From Haemaphysalis longicornis (taxonomy: Eukaryota; Arthropoda; Arachnida; Ixodida; Ixodidae), in contig CM023454.1 of the NCBI GenBank assembly GCA_013339765.2, positions 44,711,177-44,775,176 of the forward strand: a DNA stretch of 64,000 bases. Reading direction: 5' to 3'. Made by a program: the position numbers and the translations under genes. Below are positions 46,121-55,284 of this stretch, piece by piece. The notes beneath the pieces were generated by a model. The model did no database searches. It saw only the letters and a list, made by a program, of their open reading frames with translations, and was not told where the DNA came from. Positions within the stretch are counted from its first letter, which is position 1. Each line of letters opens with the position of its first letter.

Positions 46121-46177
46121 TCGTTCTTGTGTTGCCTAATCCTCTCTGCCGGAGAGGATTAGGCAACACAAGAACGA
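46121..46177. repeat. Perfect 26-bp inverted repeat with 5-nt loop
   Basis: 46,121-46,146 is exactly complementary to 46,152-46,177; the loop is TGCCG. One arm belongs to the Penelope-like sequence, the other is an inverted copy pointing toward the neighbouring gypsy element. Such a perfect foldback is expected from a template switch at a retroelement 5' end. Confidence 0.9.
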
Positions 46178-46253
46178 CGTCGGCTGCTATCTCGGCTGCT
46201 GTTGATCAGCTGCTGTCTGGGGCACTGGTGAAGACCGCTTTTTCGGGACTATT

Positions 46254-46331
46254 ATATGTACATTGTAATGGTACCCCCTCCAAACTATCCATGATGATGG
46301 TTTCAAGCATGATGTTTCTGGGCTGATATAG
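46254..46331 (-). repeat. 78-bp direct repeat, left copy
   Basis: This nearly matches 50,008-50,085. It follows the truncated pol of element B on the minus strand. The right copy directly abuts the LTR terminus, so this may be the last internal segment before the missing 3' LTR. Confidence 0.7.
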
Positions 46332-46339
46332 ATATAGAT

Positions 46340-47550
46340 CTGGGCTGACACAGTCGGCGTCGGAATGTTTGCAGCCGCTCTTGAGGTGACCGTAAAGTTG
46401 AATTCCTGAAGACGCAAAGCCCACCGTGCAAGACGGTCTGAAGGGTCGCGGAGGTTCACAAGCCAACACAGTGAGTGATGGTCCGCAACTAGTGTAAAGC
46501 TGTGGCCGTAAACGTAAGAGCGAAAGCGTTGAGTCGCGAATATGACTGCCAGGCACTCTTGCTCCGTGACCGTGTAATTACGCTCGGCTTTGCTCAGCGA
46601 ACGACTGGCATAAGCAATAACGTGTTCACGGCCATCAGGACGTTGAACTAGCACGGCACCAATTCCCACTGCGCTAGCGTCCGTCTGAACTTCTATAGGG
46701 GCCAGGCGGTCGAAATGGCGCAGGATTGGACCCAATGTAAGCACAAACTTCAACTGGCGGAAAGCGTCTTCACATTCTGGAGTACAGATGAAAGGGATAT
46801 CTTTTTGAAGCAGGCACGTTAGGGGAGACGCAATGTCAGCAAATCTGGGCACGAAACGTCGAAAATACGAGCAGAGGCCAAGAAAACTTCTTAAATGCTT
46901 TACAGACTGGCTCTTTGAAGGACGCAACAGCCTCAGTCTTGTTCGGGTCTGGTCGCACACCATCCTTTTCAACCAAAAGGCCTAAGACAAGGGCTTGGCG
47001 CTCGCTGAAGCGACATTTTTTTGAGTTCAATACGAGGCCGGCATTCTGTATGCAGTCAAGCACAAAAGATAGGCGGGAATTATGCTCGTCGAAAGTGCGA
47101 CCGAAAATGACGACATCATCCAGATAGCACATTCATATGTTCCACTTCGGACCACGCAAAACTGTGTCCATAAAGCGTTCGGAGGTGGCAGGCGCATTAA
47201 ACAAGCCAAAGGGCATAACAATAAATTCGTATAGTCAATCTGGGGTGACGAAAGCCGTCTTTTCTTTGTCGCTTGGATGCATAGGAATCTGCCAGAATCC
47301 GGATCTTAAGTCGACGGAAGAAAAGTAAGAAGCTGAGTGGGGCAGTCAACAGCGTCGTCAACCCTTGGTAGAGGATATACATCCTTTTTTGTGACAGCAT
47401 TCAGGTGGCGGGTAGTAAACGCAAAACTGCCAGAGCCGTCTTTCTTCTTCACCAACATAACGGGCGCTCCCCAAGGACTCGAGGACTCCTGAATCATGCC
47501 TTGCTTCAACATTTCGCCGACTTGGTCGTTAATAACTTTGCGCTCGGATG
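46340..47550 (-). pseudogene. pol: Element B RT and RNase H
   Basis: RT blocks on the minus strand are GAPVMLVKKKDGSGSFAFTTRH (entry; FAFTTRH replaces the usual FCVDYRx), FGLFNAPATFERF in another frame near 47,200, and MCYLDDVVIFGRTFDEHN with the catalytic YLDD intact near 47,125. The RNase H follows: KHLRSFLGLCSYFRRFVPRF, VQTDASAVGIGAVLVQR (Asp), VTEQECLAVIFA (Glu), VADHHSLCWLVNL (Asp) and RLQEFNFTVT. At least three frame changes and a stop after TPD (near 47,237) break the gene. The protein would perform cDNA synthesis and RNA removal. Confidence 0.8.
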
Positions 47551-48571
47551 GTGATACTCGATAAGGTTTCTGCGTAATTGGTGGTGCTGATCCGGTATTT
47601 ATGACGTGGTGCGGCCGTGATTTTGGAAACGACAGCTTGGTGCGGGTCTGGGAAAAATCAAATACGGCAGAGTGCCGGGAAAGAATCCTCAACAGAGACC
47701 GGCATTCGTCAGAGCAGAGAGATTTATCAATCATTCCAATGAACTTTGCTTCCTGGGGAGAAGGATCCAGAGAATGAACTGGGGCATCGGTCAGTGCAGA
47801 AATTGCGGTTGGGGCATATTCGTCGTACGAAGCAATTTTCATGCCCTGGGAAAGCACGGTGGTTTCGTTCGAGCAGTTCGCCACACACAATCTGTCACAG
47901 CCATAAGCAACTGAGACGACAAAGCGCGCAACAAGTAGGTTCGTTTTGGCATAGCGTTCATGTACTGGCTCCACCAATACTTCGTGCGTGCCTGAACGGA
48001 TTGTGGGCGAAGTAACAACAATAAATCTTGCCGAAAGTGCTGGTACGGCACAGTCTTCCAATACAGAAATAGCGGCGATATCAGTGCAATCGTCCATGAG
48101 GGGTGAAGGAACATCATCTGGCAGGAGAATTGCTCCATTCGCGCAATCAACAGTAGCGCCACACTCTTTCAGCAAGTCAATACCCAATATGACATCGTGT
48201 GTGGAAAGGGGGAGTACAGTGAATTCTGTCTTGAACACCTTTCCACGAAGATGCACTTCTACTAAACAAGTGCCAAGCGGACACAACACTTCGCCTCCAA
48301 CTCCACCAAATGTAACAGGTTGATCCCAATGAAACATCACCTTTCATCGTAAACTTTGTTTAAATCTCAAACTCATAACCGAAACCGTAGAACCAGTGTC
48401 CACCAAAGCGCTTACGGGAATTCCGTCAATTATAACGTCCACATTGTTGTTCTTTAACATTAAGACAGGCAGAGGTATTTCCGAAAAAGGCTCTCCGGCG
48501 ACCTCACCCCCATCGGCCGCGCCGGCTAGTTTCCCGGCGGGGGCGAGCGACGTCATTGAGAGGGGGACCAC
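47551..48571 (-). pseudogene. Element B aspartic protease and spacer to RT
   Basis: The frame at 48,571-48,344 contains VSALVDTGSTVSVMSLRF with the catalytic D-T-G. A shift near 48,345 leads to the second half of the domain (TEFTVLPLSTHDVILGIDLL), the I-L-G-x-D-x-L flap/dimer region typical of gypsy proteases. A spacer of about 200 residues leads to RT. The protease would process Gag-Pol. Confidence 0.75.
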
Positions 48572-48639
48572 CGCAGGCGCTGAGCCGGGGGTGTGACACT
48601 CCTGTCAGAGGCCGACGAGTTGTTGCGACGAGATTGCTC

Positions 48640-49799
48640 GAATGCCTCCTGTCAAGGGGAAAGTGCTGACTGCGGATGTCCGTAGCCCCGAAAACCGCGA
48701 GGGTAGGTAGTGCGCGACAACACGGGCCGTTGTTCGAATCTCGGTGTTTGGCGACGGCGGCCGCAATAACGCGCAATGTGGCCAACACATCCGCAAAAAT
48801 AGCTGACAAGAGGTTCTCTCCGAAACTCGGTCTGACCGACTCTGTACTCGAGGTTAGGGCGTCCGACATAGCTTGGGTACTGGGGTAGGTATGGCGGGTT
48901 GAGGTGCTCATTACGGCTCCTCATATCCCGGTCGAGGTGAGGTGCCAGCTCCCGGGGATCCGCGAGCGAAATTGAGTTGGACCGGGTGTTCCTGGTTGGG
49001 AAAGCGTTCAAGGGCTCTTCTTGCATTGCACAGCCATCGCGATCGTCATCAGACCGCTGAGTCAACTCTGCGTGCCGTACGAGTTCTTCTTGCACGATAC
49101 GCCGTACAATCTCAGCGAGGTCACCTGACGGGGCCACATCAACTGCAACGACCGTGGTGACATTGGCAAGACGTCCAAACTTGGTCGTAACGCGCCGCAT
49201 CTTCAAAACTTCAACCGTCCTGCAGTGCTGGACCACATCGGCCGTAGTGTTCAGCTGATCTTTACTTATCGGAAAGTTGTAAACATCTCGGCGATGCCTT
49301 TACGAAAGTGACCCACTTTGTCTTCCTCAGACATCGCCGAATTTAAGATCCGGCAGAGCTGCAGCACACCTTCAATCTATGCCATGCATGTTTCCCGCGG
49401 GAGTTGAGCTTTTTGTAGCAAGGTCTGTTCGGCTTTTTTTTAGCTTCGGAGTCACCAAAACGCTTCCTGATTTCTGTTACAAAGCTATCCCAACGGGTGA
49501 CGGTTGATTCATTATTTTGGAACGAAAACAACGCTGTGTGAGGCAGAGAAAACGGAACATTGTCGAGCTGCATGGTCGCGTCCTATCGGTTGTATCGGCT
49601 TACTTGTTCGTAGTGCCGTAGCCAATCGTCGACATGCTCACCGGATTCGCCAGAGAAGTCGCGGGGCTCTCGTGGATGTTGCAAGGTGGTCAGTGGAGCC
49701 ACGCACTGAGCTGGTTCGCTGGGAATCTCCGGCAGCGATGGTAGTAGACCATCGATTCGTCGGCTCCGGCGAAGAACCTGGATGTGCTGATGATCGGTC
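48640..49799 (-). pseudogene. gag: Element B Gag
   Basis: N-terminal pieces (ESGEHVDDWLRHYEQVSRYNR, then MQLDNVPFSLPHTALFSFQN) give the start of capsid, and RWDSFVTEIRKRFGDSEAKK follows. After frameshifts a later frame (49,236-48,652) carries MVQHCRTVEVLKMRRVTT and the knuckle region SYFCGCVGHIARYC. In that knuckle the first Cys of C-x2-C-x4-H-x4-C is Ser (AGC, 48,804-48,802), so zinc binding is probably lost. Gag would package the element RNA. Confidence 0.75.
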
Positions 49800-49801
49800 G
49801 T

Positions 49802-49822
49802 GGCGTACCCCGCACCTCACCA
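49802..49822 (-). promoter_or_regulatory. Element B primer-binding site
   Basis: TGGTGAGGTGCGGGGT on the minus strand, a few bases after the LTR's terminal CA. The TGG start fits a tRNA 3' CCA. Element C has a similar TGGTAGAGGTGCGGGGT. The tRNA is not identified. Confidence 0.65.
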
Positions 49823-49826
49823 CAAT

Positions 49827-50007
49827 TGTTACGTGCGGGGAACAACGGTTTATTGCAAAGTCAGCAAGGCGGTAGCTCGGTATGTCCGACTGCAGCCGCG
49901 AACGCTAGCAATGTCGCCTTTCTTGCCCTTGCAACACATTCCCTTAAATTCCTTGGTCAGTTCCTTGGGACATTTCACCTTGTGGACCGTGAGTAGACAG
50001 CGTAACA
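49827..50007 (-). repeat. Element B 5' LTR, 181 bp
   Basis: On the minus strand it starts TGTTACG and ends CGTAACA, a perfect 7-bp terminal inverted repeat. GCAATAAACCG near its end is a likely polyadenylation signal. Gag follows after a primer-binding site. No second copy of this LTR is seen in the window. Confidence 0.85.
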
Positions 50008-50085
50008 ATATGTACATTGTATTGGTATCCCTTCCAAGCTATCCATGATGATGGTTTCAAGCATGATGTTTCTGGGCTGATATAG
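50008..50085 (-). repeat. 78-bp direct repeat, right copy, abutting the LTR
   Basis: It matches 46,254-46,331 with few differences. It begins exactly at the outer edge of the element B LTR. It could be the internal 3' end of a second, tandem copy that shared this LTR, or genomic sequence duplicated by rearrangement. Confidence 0.7.
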
Positions 50086-50624
50086 AAAAAGACTTGTAGT
50101 TGATGTCGTTCTTTTCTGTAATGAGATGATTTCATCCCTTGTATTTTCAGAATTGGGTTAATGTAAGTCTCATGGCTATACATAGAGTGTGTTCTCAGGT
50201 AATTTTGCGTCCTAAGAAAGCTGTATTTTTTTGCATCATAAAGTCATAGGCCGTATGAGAAATTTTCTCAGTGCTAAAAAAAGCGAAACTGCCATCTGCG
50301 GTTTTTTTTATTTACTGTAGCGGGAAATGCATGATTGAAAATAGCGGGAAATATTTATGTGCTGATGCGTATTATAACAGATGGTGGTTCAGATACCAAA
50401 CATGATAGGCATGGAGAGAATGCTGGTTTGCGGGCTTGTTCAAAAAAAACAACCTAAAACATTTTCTGCCATATTGTACACAGATGAATCACGAGACACA
50501 TTATGAATCGCAGGGCACGTAATTTTCAATTCAAGCAGCCCCAAATGTTCGAAGAGTTTTTTATATGTATATGTATGTATGTATATTATAAATATCACAG
50601 AACGGTGGTTAAAAATATACTTCC
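50086..50624. other. No recognised gene
   Basis: AT-rich. A short GTATATGTATGTATGTATA run lies near 50,565-50,584. Confidence 0.4.
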
Positions 50625-50806
50625 CATCACTCCGAGTACTCCGACTGCCGCTGGCTACCACCCCCAAAAGAGGAAATAAAAATACCTTATTATAAATACC
50701 CCAGAAAGTAGAGGGGAAAATAGCCCCACAGGTAGCGGAGTGGTCACCGCACCGGACGCGTATTCTGAAGGTTAGGGTTTGCATTCCGCCAACGCATACA
50801 AAAAAG
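50625..50806 (+). repeat. tRNA-derived SINE copy
   Basis: It contains GCTGGCTACCACCC and AAATACCCCAGAAAGT, shared with the SINE copies at 61,993 and 63,285. A tRNA-like head follows with an A-box-like TAGCGGAGTGG near 50,731 and a B-box-like GGGTTTGCATTCC near 50,775. Its 3' part runs into the hairpin below. Confidence 0.65.
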
Positions 50807-50867
50807 CCCGCCGCGTGGGATACGGACCCACGGGTTCAGGTCGTGGGTTCGTATCCCACGCGGCGGG
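50807..50867. repeat. 26-bp inverted repeat built from a SINE B-box
   Basis: 50,807-50,832 pairs with 50,842-50,867 with a single mismatch; the loop is GGTTCAGGT. Each arm contains the GTGGGTTCGTATCCCAC-like B-box region, so two SINE head ends meet head to head. Confidence 0.85.
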
Positions 50868-50890
50868 AATTTTTCTCCACTCAAGTTTAC

Positions 50891-50920
50891 ATGTATGTAT
50901 ATATATATATATATATATTT

Positions 50921-50982
<62 letters not shown>

Positions 50983-50999
50983 ATATATATATATATATA
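50891..50999. repeat. (TA)n microsatellite
   Basis: About 109 bp of TA repeats with occasional TTTA interruptions. It separates the SINE/hairpin from the truncated end of gypsy element C. Confidence 0.9.
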
Positions 51000-51091
51000 G
51001 ACTGAAAAGATAAAAACTCACACAGAGCGCGAAAAAATAAGGTTAGTAGAGACAGAGACAAACGAGAAAGACTTAGAAAATAAAAATAAGT

Positions 51092-52756
51092 TTACTGACG
51101 TTTCAGGGAGAGGACTCCATAAACGACTGTAACGTCGAACTCCTGCAGGCGCAAGGTCCACTGCCCAAGACGGCCAGAGGGGTCCTTCAAATTGGCGAGC
51201 CAACACAGTGCATGGTGGTCTGTTACAACCTTGAATGGCCTTCCATACATGTATTGGCGAAATTTTGAAATCGCCAATATAATAGCTAGGCACTCTTTCT
51301 CAGAGGCAGAATAGTTTTTCTCCTCCTTCGACAGACCACGGCTGGCATAGGCGATTACCCTTTCGCAGCCGCTTTGCTTTTGGACAAGGACGGCACCCAA
51401 GCCTATATCACTGGCGTCCGTGTGCATTTCTGTTTCGGCATTTTCGTTGAAATGAGCGAGCACGGGCGGGCTTTGCAGGCGTTTTTGCAGCTCGCAGAAT
51501 GCTTTTTCTTGGTCGTTCTCCCAGCTGAAAGGGGTGCTATCTTTCGTCAAGCGCGTGAGTGGCTCTGCAATGCGTGCGAAGTTTGCGACGAAGCGCTGGT
51601 AGTATGCGCACAGCCCGAGAAATCTTCGCACGCCCTTCTTGTCTTGCGGCCTTGGGAAGTTCGCAATGGCTGAAGTTTTCGCCGGGTCAGGTAGGACTCC
51701 CGCGGCGTTGGCGACGTGGCCCAAGAACTTGAGTTCCCCGTATGCGAAACGGCACTTTTCAGGCTTCAGCGTCAACCCCGACGTACGAATGGCCTCGAGT
51801 ACAGACTCCAACCTTTCAAGGTGTTCGTCGAAAGTCCGGGCAAATACCACTACGTGGTCGAGGTATACGAGGCAGGTGTGCCACTTAAGGCCAGCTAGCA
51901 CAGTGTTCATGACTCTTTTAAACGTCGCTGGTGCTGTGCACAGACCAAAGGGCATCACCTTGAATTCGTATAGGCCGTCTGGGGTTATAAATGCAGTCTT
52001 CTCTCGGTCTCTCTCGTCTACTTCAATTTGCCAGTAGCCGGTCTTCAGGTCCATCGATGAGAAGTACTTCGCGTGGCAGAGGTGGTCGAGAGCGTCGTCG
52101 ATTCGGGGGAAGGGGCACACGTCCTTTTTTGTGATTTTGTTCAGTCGCCGGTAGTCAACGCAAAACCTTATTGTGCCGTCTTTTTTCTTTACGGGTACGA
52201 CGGGCGCAGCCCAAGGGCTTTTCGATGGCTGTATAATGTCGTCGCTGAGCATGTCGTCGACTTGAGTGCGGATAGCTTCCCGTTCGTGTGAAGAGACGCG
52301 GTACGGTGACTGTCGGGTAGCTCGGGCTCCATCATCGGTTATTATTCGGTGCTTCGCTAGAGGGGTCTGACGTAGATTTGCGCTTGACGAAAAACATTCG
52401 CTATAGCGACGCAGCAAAGCCAATAATTTTTTCCGTTGTTCATGCGGTAGCGCCGCATTCACGTCGAAGGCCTGCGGGAGCTTGAAGGTTTCTACGGGTG
52501 TGAGTTCAAAGTCGGCGACCGCGATCACGTCACTTGCTTCTTGCGTTTCTTCGAGGAATGCAATTGCCGCGCCCTTGTTTAAATGCTGATACTCCTCGGT
52601 GAAATTAGTAACCAAAATGTGGGATTGGTGTTCCTTGAAGTGCGCAATGCCTCTTGCGACAGACACACCACTGTCGAGAAGCACCCTTTGATCAGTGTCT
52701 ACGATAGCGTCGACGTCAGGAGCAGCATCTTCACAGTAGACTGCGACATCAAGCTT
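51092..52756 (-). pseudogene. pol: Element C RT and RNase H with mutated YLDD
   Basis: The 530-codon frame 52,684-51,092 has all RT blocks: APVVPVKKKDGTIRFCVDYR, FSSMDLKTGYWQIEV, FKVMPFGLCTAPATF and the catalytic box, which reads YLDHVVVF. The second Asp of YLDD is His (CAC, 51,856-51,854), which should abolish polymerisation. RNase H follows (MHTDASDIGLGAVLVQK, SASEKECLAIILA, VTDHHALCWLANL) with its acidic residues intact. The frame ends 11 codons after RLQEFDVTV with unrelated residues. Upstream, a frameshift near 52,755 separates it from protease. Confidence 0.9.
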
Positions 52757-53259
52757 GCGCGGGGTGGCAGGGTGACAGGATCATCGGCAATCCTTACAGC
52801 AACACGTCGTTCGGGGTTCGGTTCCGGCGTCATGGAGTGATGGGGGGAAAAAGCTATTGACTTAGTCTGCAGATCGATTATTGCACCGTTGCCCACCAAA
52901 AAGTCCATTCCAAGAGTTACGTCGCGGGAGCAGTTAGGCAGAAGACGAACGCGCAGGGTACGTTGTGCCGTCTATGGTGACGCGCGATGTGCACGTTCCA
53001 CTTGGCGTCACGAGTGGCCTCCTGCTGTGCGTATGTGCGGACCGTCACATCTGGTCATAACTTTCTTCAGTTTAGACGCAAATGGTCCGCTCATTACTGA
53101 ATAGTCAGCTCCCGTGTCTACGAGGGCGACTACGTCAAAGCCGTCGATGGACACCCTGACGTCAGATGCAGTCTTCCTCGAGTTCCGGGTTCGTCGGGGC
53201 GTCGTATCTCTGCCTGTACGTGTGGATTGTCGGGCACTGTGCATCGTCATTGTCGTCAT
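52757..53259 (-). pseudogene. Element C aspartic protease
   Basis: DVVALVDTGADYSVMSGPFA (near 53,140-53,085) carries the catalytic D-T-G. After a frameshift near 53,005 the second half is recognisable (MDFLVGNGAIIDLQTKS, from 52,908). The catalytic triad is intact but the domain is split. It would cleave the Gag-Pol polyprotein. Confidence 0.75.
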
Positions 53260-53459
53260 CTTCTCAACGGACGTCTCGGACAGGTCGGGTACGCGTCGCG
53301 CCGTGTAGCTGTCGTCGTGTTCGGGAGTCTCGTCAGGGTTAGGTCGGGTCGTCGGGATGAGGGCATGTCGTGAATCACTGTCTTCAGCGCGTCCTTGCGT
53401 AGTTGGAGGGTTTCCAGTTTTTCGCCGTAAAGCAACATCACCTCCAGAAGTTGCCGCCT

Positions 53460-54790
53460 TTAGTTTCCCCCGCGTGGGCTGGGAGACCTTCCACGTGCGA
53501 AGTCTGCACTGTTACGGTGGGCCGGCGACTGGTACGCGTACGGCGATGGCGAACGGTATAAACGGGCGGGTCCACGGCTGGTGTTCGACAGGTATTCTTC
53601 AACCTCAGATGGGTGCTGGCCGGGTCGGGTTCGTGGTGCGTCGACGGAGAAACCACGTAGTCCGAGTCTCCTGTATGGGCAGCGACGGTAGATTTGGTCG
53701 GCCTCTCCGCAGTGGTAGCACAGAGTACGATTATCCAGTGTTGGCCATACGTCAGTCTTCCTCGGCGTCTGGGTTTGTGCTACCGGGGGTCGGGCGGGCG
53801 ACAGTGGGCGGCGGTAGGGCGGGGCCTCTTGACGACGTGCCCCTTGACGACGTGTTGGAGCAGGGCGGGGTCGGTGAACAGCCGCGGAGTGCGTCATAGC
53901 TTGGGGCTCGCAGGGTAATTCCGATGCCACAGAAGTTTTCAAAGCGTTTTGAACTTCTCCTCGGATCACGTCAGTTAGGCAAGCGACTTGGGGTTGCGCC
54001 GTCGTCGGGTAAAGTTTCCGCAGCTCCTCTCTCACTACTGCGCGGATGGTCACGCGTAGGCTATCAGCCGGAATCCGCATGTTGTCGACGTAGTTCGCAC
54101 TGGCCGCGCCAACAAAGTTCCGGTCATACTGCTTAGCACGCATTTCGAGAGCCTTCTGAGTTGTGCTGGCTTCGGTCACGAATTCGGCGATGGTTTTGGG
54201 CGGGTTGCGGACAAGTCCAGCAAACAGCTCCTCCTTCACAACCGCGCATCAAGAACGTAACTTCTTTTCTTCTGTCATTTCGGGGTCCGCGCGGCGAAAT
54301 AGTTGCTTCAACTCCTCAACGAAGATCACGACCCCTTTGTTGGGGTGTTGTGTCCGAGTTTCAAGCATAAGTGCAGCTCTCTCTTTTCTCACAACGGTAG
54401 TGAATGTCTTAAGGAACTCCCTTTTGAAGTGAGTCCAGTCGGTCAAAGAACTCTCGTGGTTCTCGAACAAAGTTCGAGCAGCATCTTCTAAGTAAAAGAA
54501 GACATGCCGGAAAGTTTCTTCTTCGTCGTCCCACCTGTTGAAGATGCGGACGCGATCCAGCTTTTCCAACCATTCTTCGGGGTCTTCAGCGGGGCTCCCC
54601 GGAACGATGGCGGATCCCGGGGCTGCTGCAGGACTATTGGCGACGTTGTTTCTTGCACCATGGTGTTGGTTGCAGCGTTCCTTTTCTTGGGCCCTTCTGG
54701 CATCAAACCAAACTCGGGTGGAAAATCTTGCAGGCGGAGGCTGGCTCTTGTTGGACTGGCTTGGCGGCTTCCCGAGGTTGTAGTGGGCAT
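53460..54790 (-). pseudogene. gag: Element C Gag with mutated zinc knuckle
   Basis: The start region is MPTTTSGSRQASPTRASL (near 54,790). After a shift near 54,570 the capsid block follows (KLDRVRIFNRWDDEEETF, then YLEDAARTLFENHESSLTDW). A further shift near 54,245 leads to a 259-codon frame with GLVRNPPKTIAEFVTEA, an Arg/Pro-rich region and the knuckle CYHCGEADQIYRRC. The zinc-ligand His is Gln here (CAA, 53,696-53,694), so the knuckle is probably non-functional. Gag would assemble the particle and bind RNA. Confidence 0.8.
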
Positions 54791-54801
54791 GAAGGGTGCG
54801 T

Positions 54802-54818
54802 ACCCCGCACCTCTACCA
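54802..54818 (-). promoter_or_regulatory. Element C primer-binding site
   Basis: TGGTAGAGGTGCGGGGT on the minus strand, two bases after the LTR end, similar to that of element B (TGGTGAGGTGCGGGGT). The tRNA is not identified. Confidence 0.6.
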
Positions 54819-54820
54819 GA

Positions 54821-55220
54821 TGTAACGAAGACAAGGATGATGCAGTTGTCTTGAATGAGAAACACGTTTATTAGAGCTAACTTGTGCTCCCCTAACAACT
54901 CAAAAGAATACAGAGGCGGCGAATCAGCGGTCAACAAAGTGACTTGCACAGGCGAGTGTCGTCGAATCGAATGCCCCGGCGTCCGCACTGCAGGCTTTTT
55001 ATCTTTTGGCGCGCGTGGTTCTCGAAACGTCGATTCGCATCGAGAACATAGAAGATCCAAGAAGATTGTTCTGGGCTGTTCACGTTAGATCGGAATGCTC
55101 TCCCTATTACAAAAGACAACACATGCGGCATAGAAAGAAAGAATGGAACACGCGCTTTCCTTGGCGCAGAGATAACACAGACCAGCGCAGCCGGGCGGTA
55201 AAAGCAAAACACAAATAAAC
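54821..55220 (-). repeat. Element C 5' LTR, outer edge uncertain
   Basis: On the minus strand the sequence ends ...CTTCGTTACA directly before the primer-binding site. Inside are AAAAGATAAAAAGCC (TATA-like, near 55,005) and CTCTAATAAACGTG (polyadenylation-like, near 54,875). The start is unclear because no second LTR is available for comparison; a TA microsatellite begins at 55,243. Confidence 0.6.
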
Positions 55221-55242
55221 AAACCCAATGTATGGTTCGCGG

Positions 55243-55271
55243 CAATATATATATATATATATGTATATATA
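55243..55271. repeat. (TA)n microsatellite
   Basis: Short TA run just outside the LTR of element C. Confidence 0.9.
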
Positions 55272-55284
55272 AATTGTTGCGTTT

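Larger units (their letters stand above)
45760..46178 (-). mobile_element. Penelope-like element 3' end
   Basis: The minus strand encodes the end of a GIY-YIG endonuclease, followed by a 3' region with CTGAAGA...CGAAACGTC and a T-rich tail. Together these features mark the 3' end of a Penelope-like retroelement. The RT domain is missing, and the copy begins at a perfect palindrome (46,121-46,177), which looks like an insertion or template-switch joint. A Penelope-type RT in the opposite orientation lies at 60.5-60.97 kb but need not be related. Confidence 0.65.
46190..50007 (-). mobile_element. Ty3/gypsy element B: 5' LTR, gag, pol without integrase
   Basis: Minus strand: 5' LTR (50,007-49,827), primer-binding site (49,822-49,802), gag (49,799-48,640), protease (48,571-48,180), RT and RNase H (47,550-46,350). 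Pol stops directly after the RNase H C-terminus (KHSDADC), and a 78-bp segment (46,331-46,254) follows that is also present beside the LTR at 50,008-50,085. There is no integrase and no 3' LTR. Stops and frameshifts occur throughout. The gag knuckle and PBS resemble those of the element at 51.1-55.2 kb, so the two belong to related families. Confidence 0.8.
51092..55220 (-). mobile_element. Ty3/gypsy element C: 5' LTR, gag, pol without integrase
   Basis: Minus strand: LTR (about 55,220-54,821), primer-binding site (54,818-54,802), gag (54,790-53,460), protease (53,259-52,757), RT and RNase H (52,756-51,092). The pol frame is open for 530 codons (52,684-51,092) and stops soon after the RNase H block RLQEFDVTVV. 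Integrase and the 3' LTR are missing, and the truncated end lies next to a TA microsatellite. It is better preserved than element B but cannot be autonomous. Confidence 0.85.

Noticed and set aside
50725..50870. tRNA gene-like boxes
   Set aside because: The A and B boxes are present, but the cloverleaf is incomplete and the sequence continues into a SINE body; same for 10.7, 35.9, 55.7, 58.0, 58.4, 62.1 and 63.4 kb.
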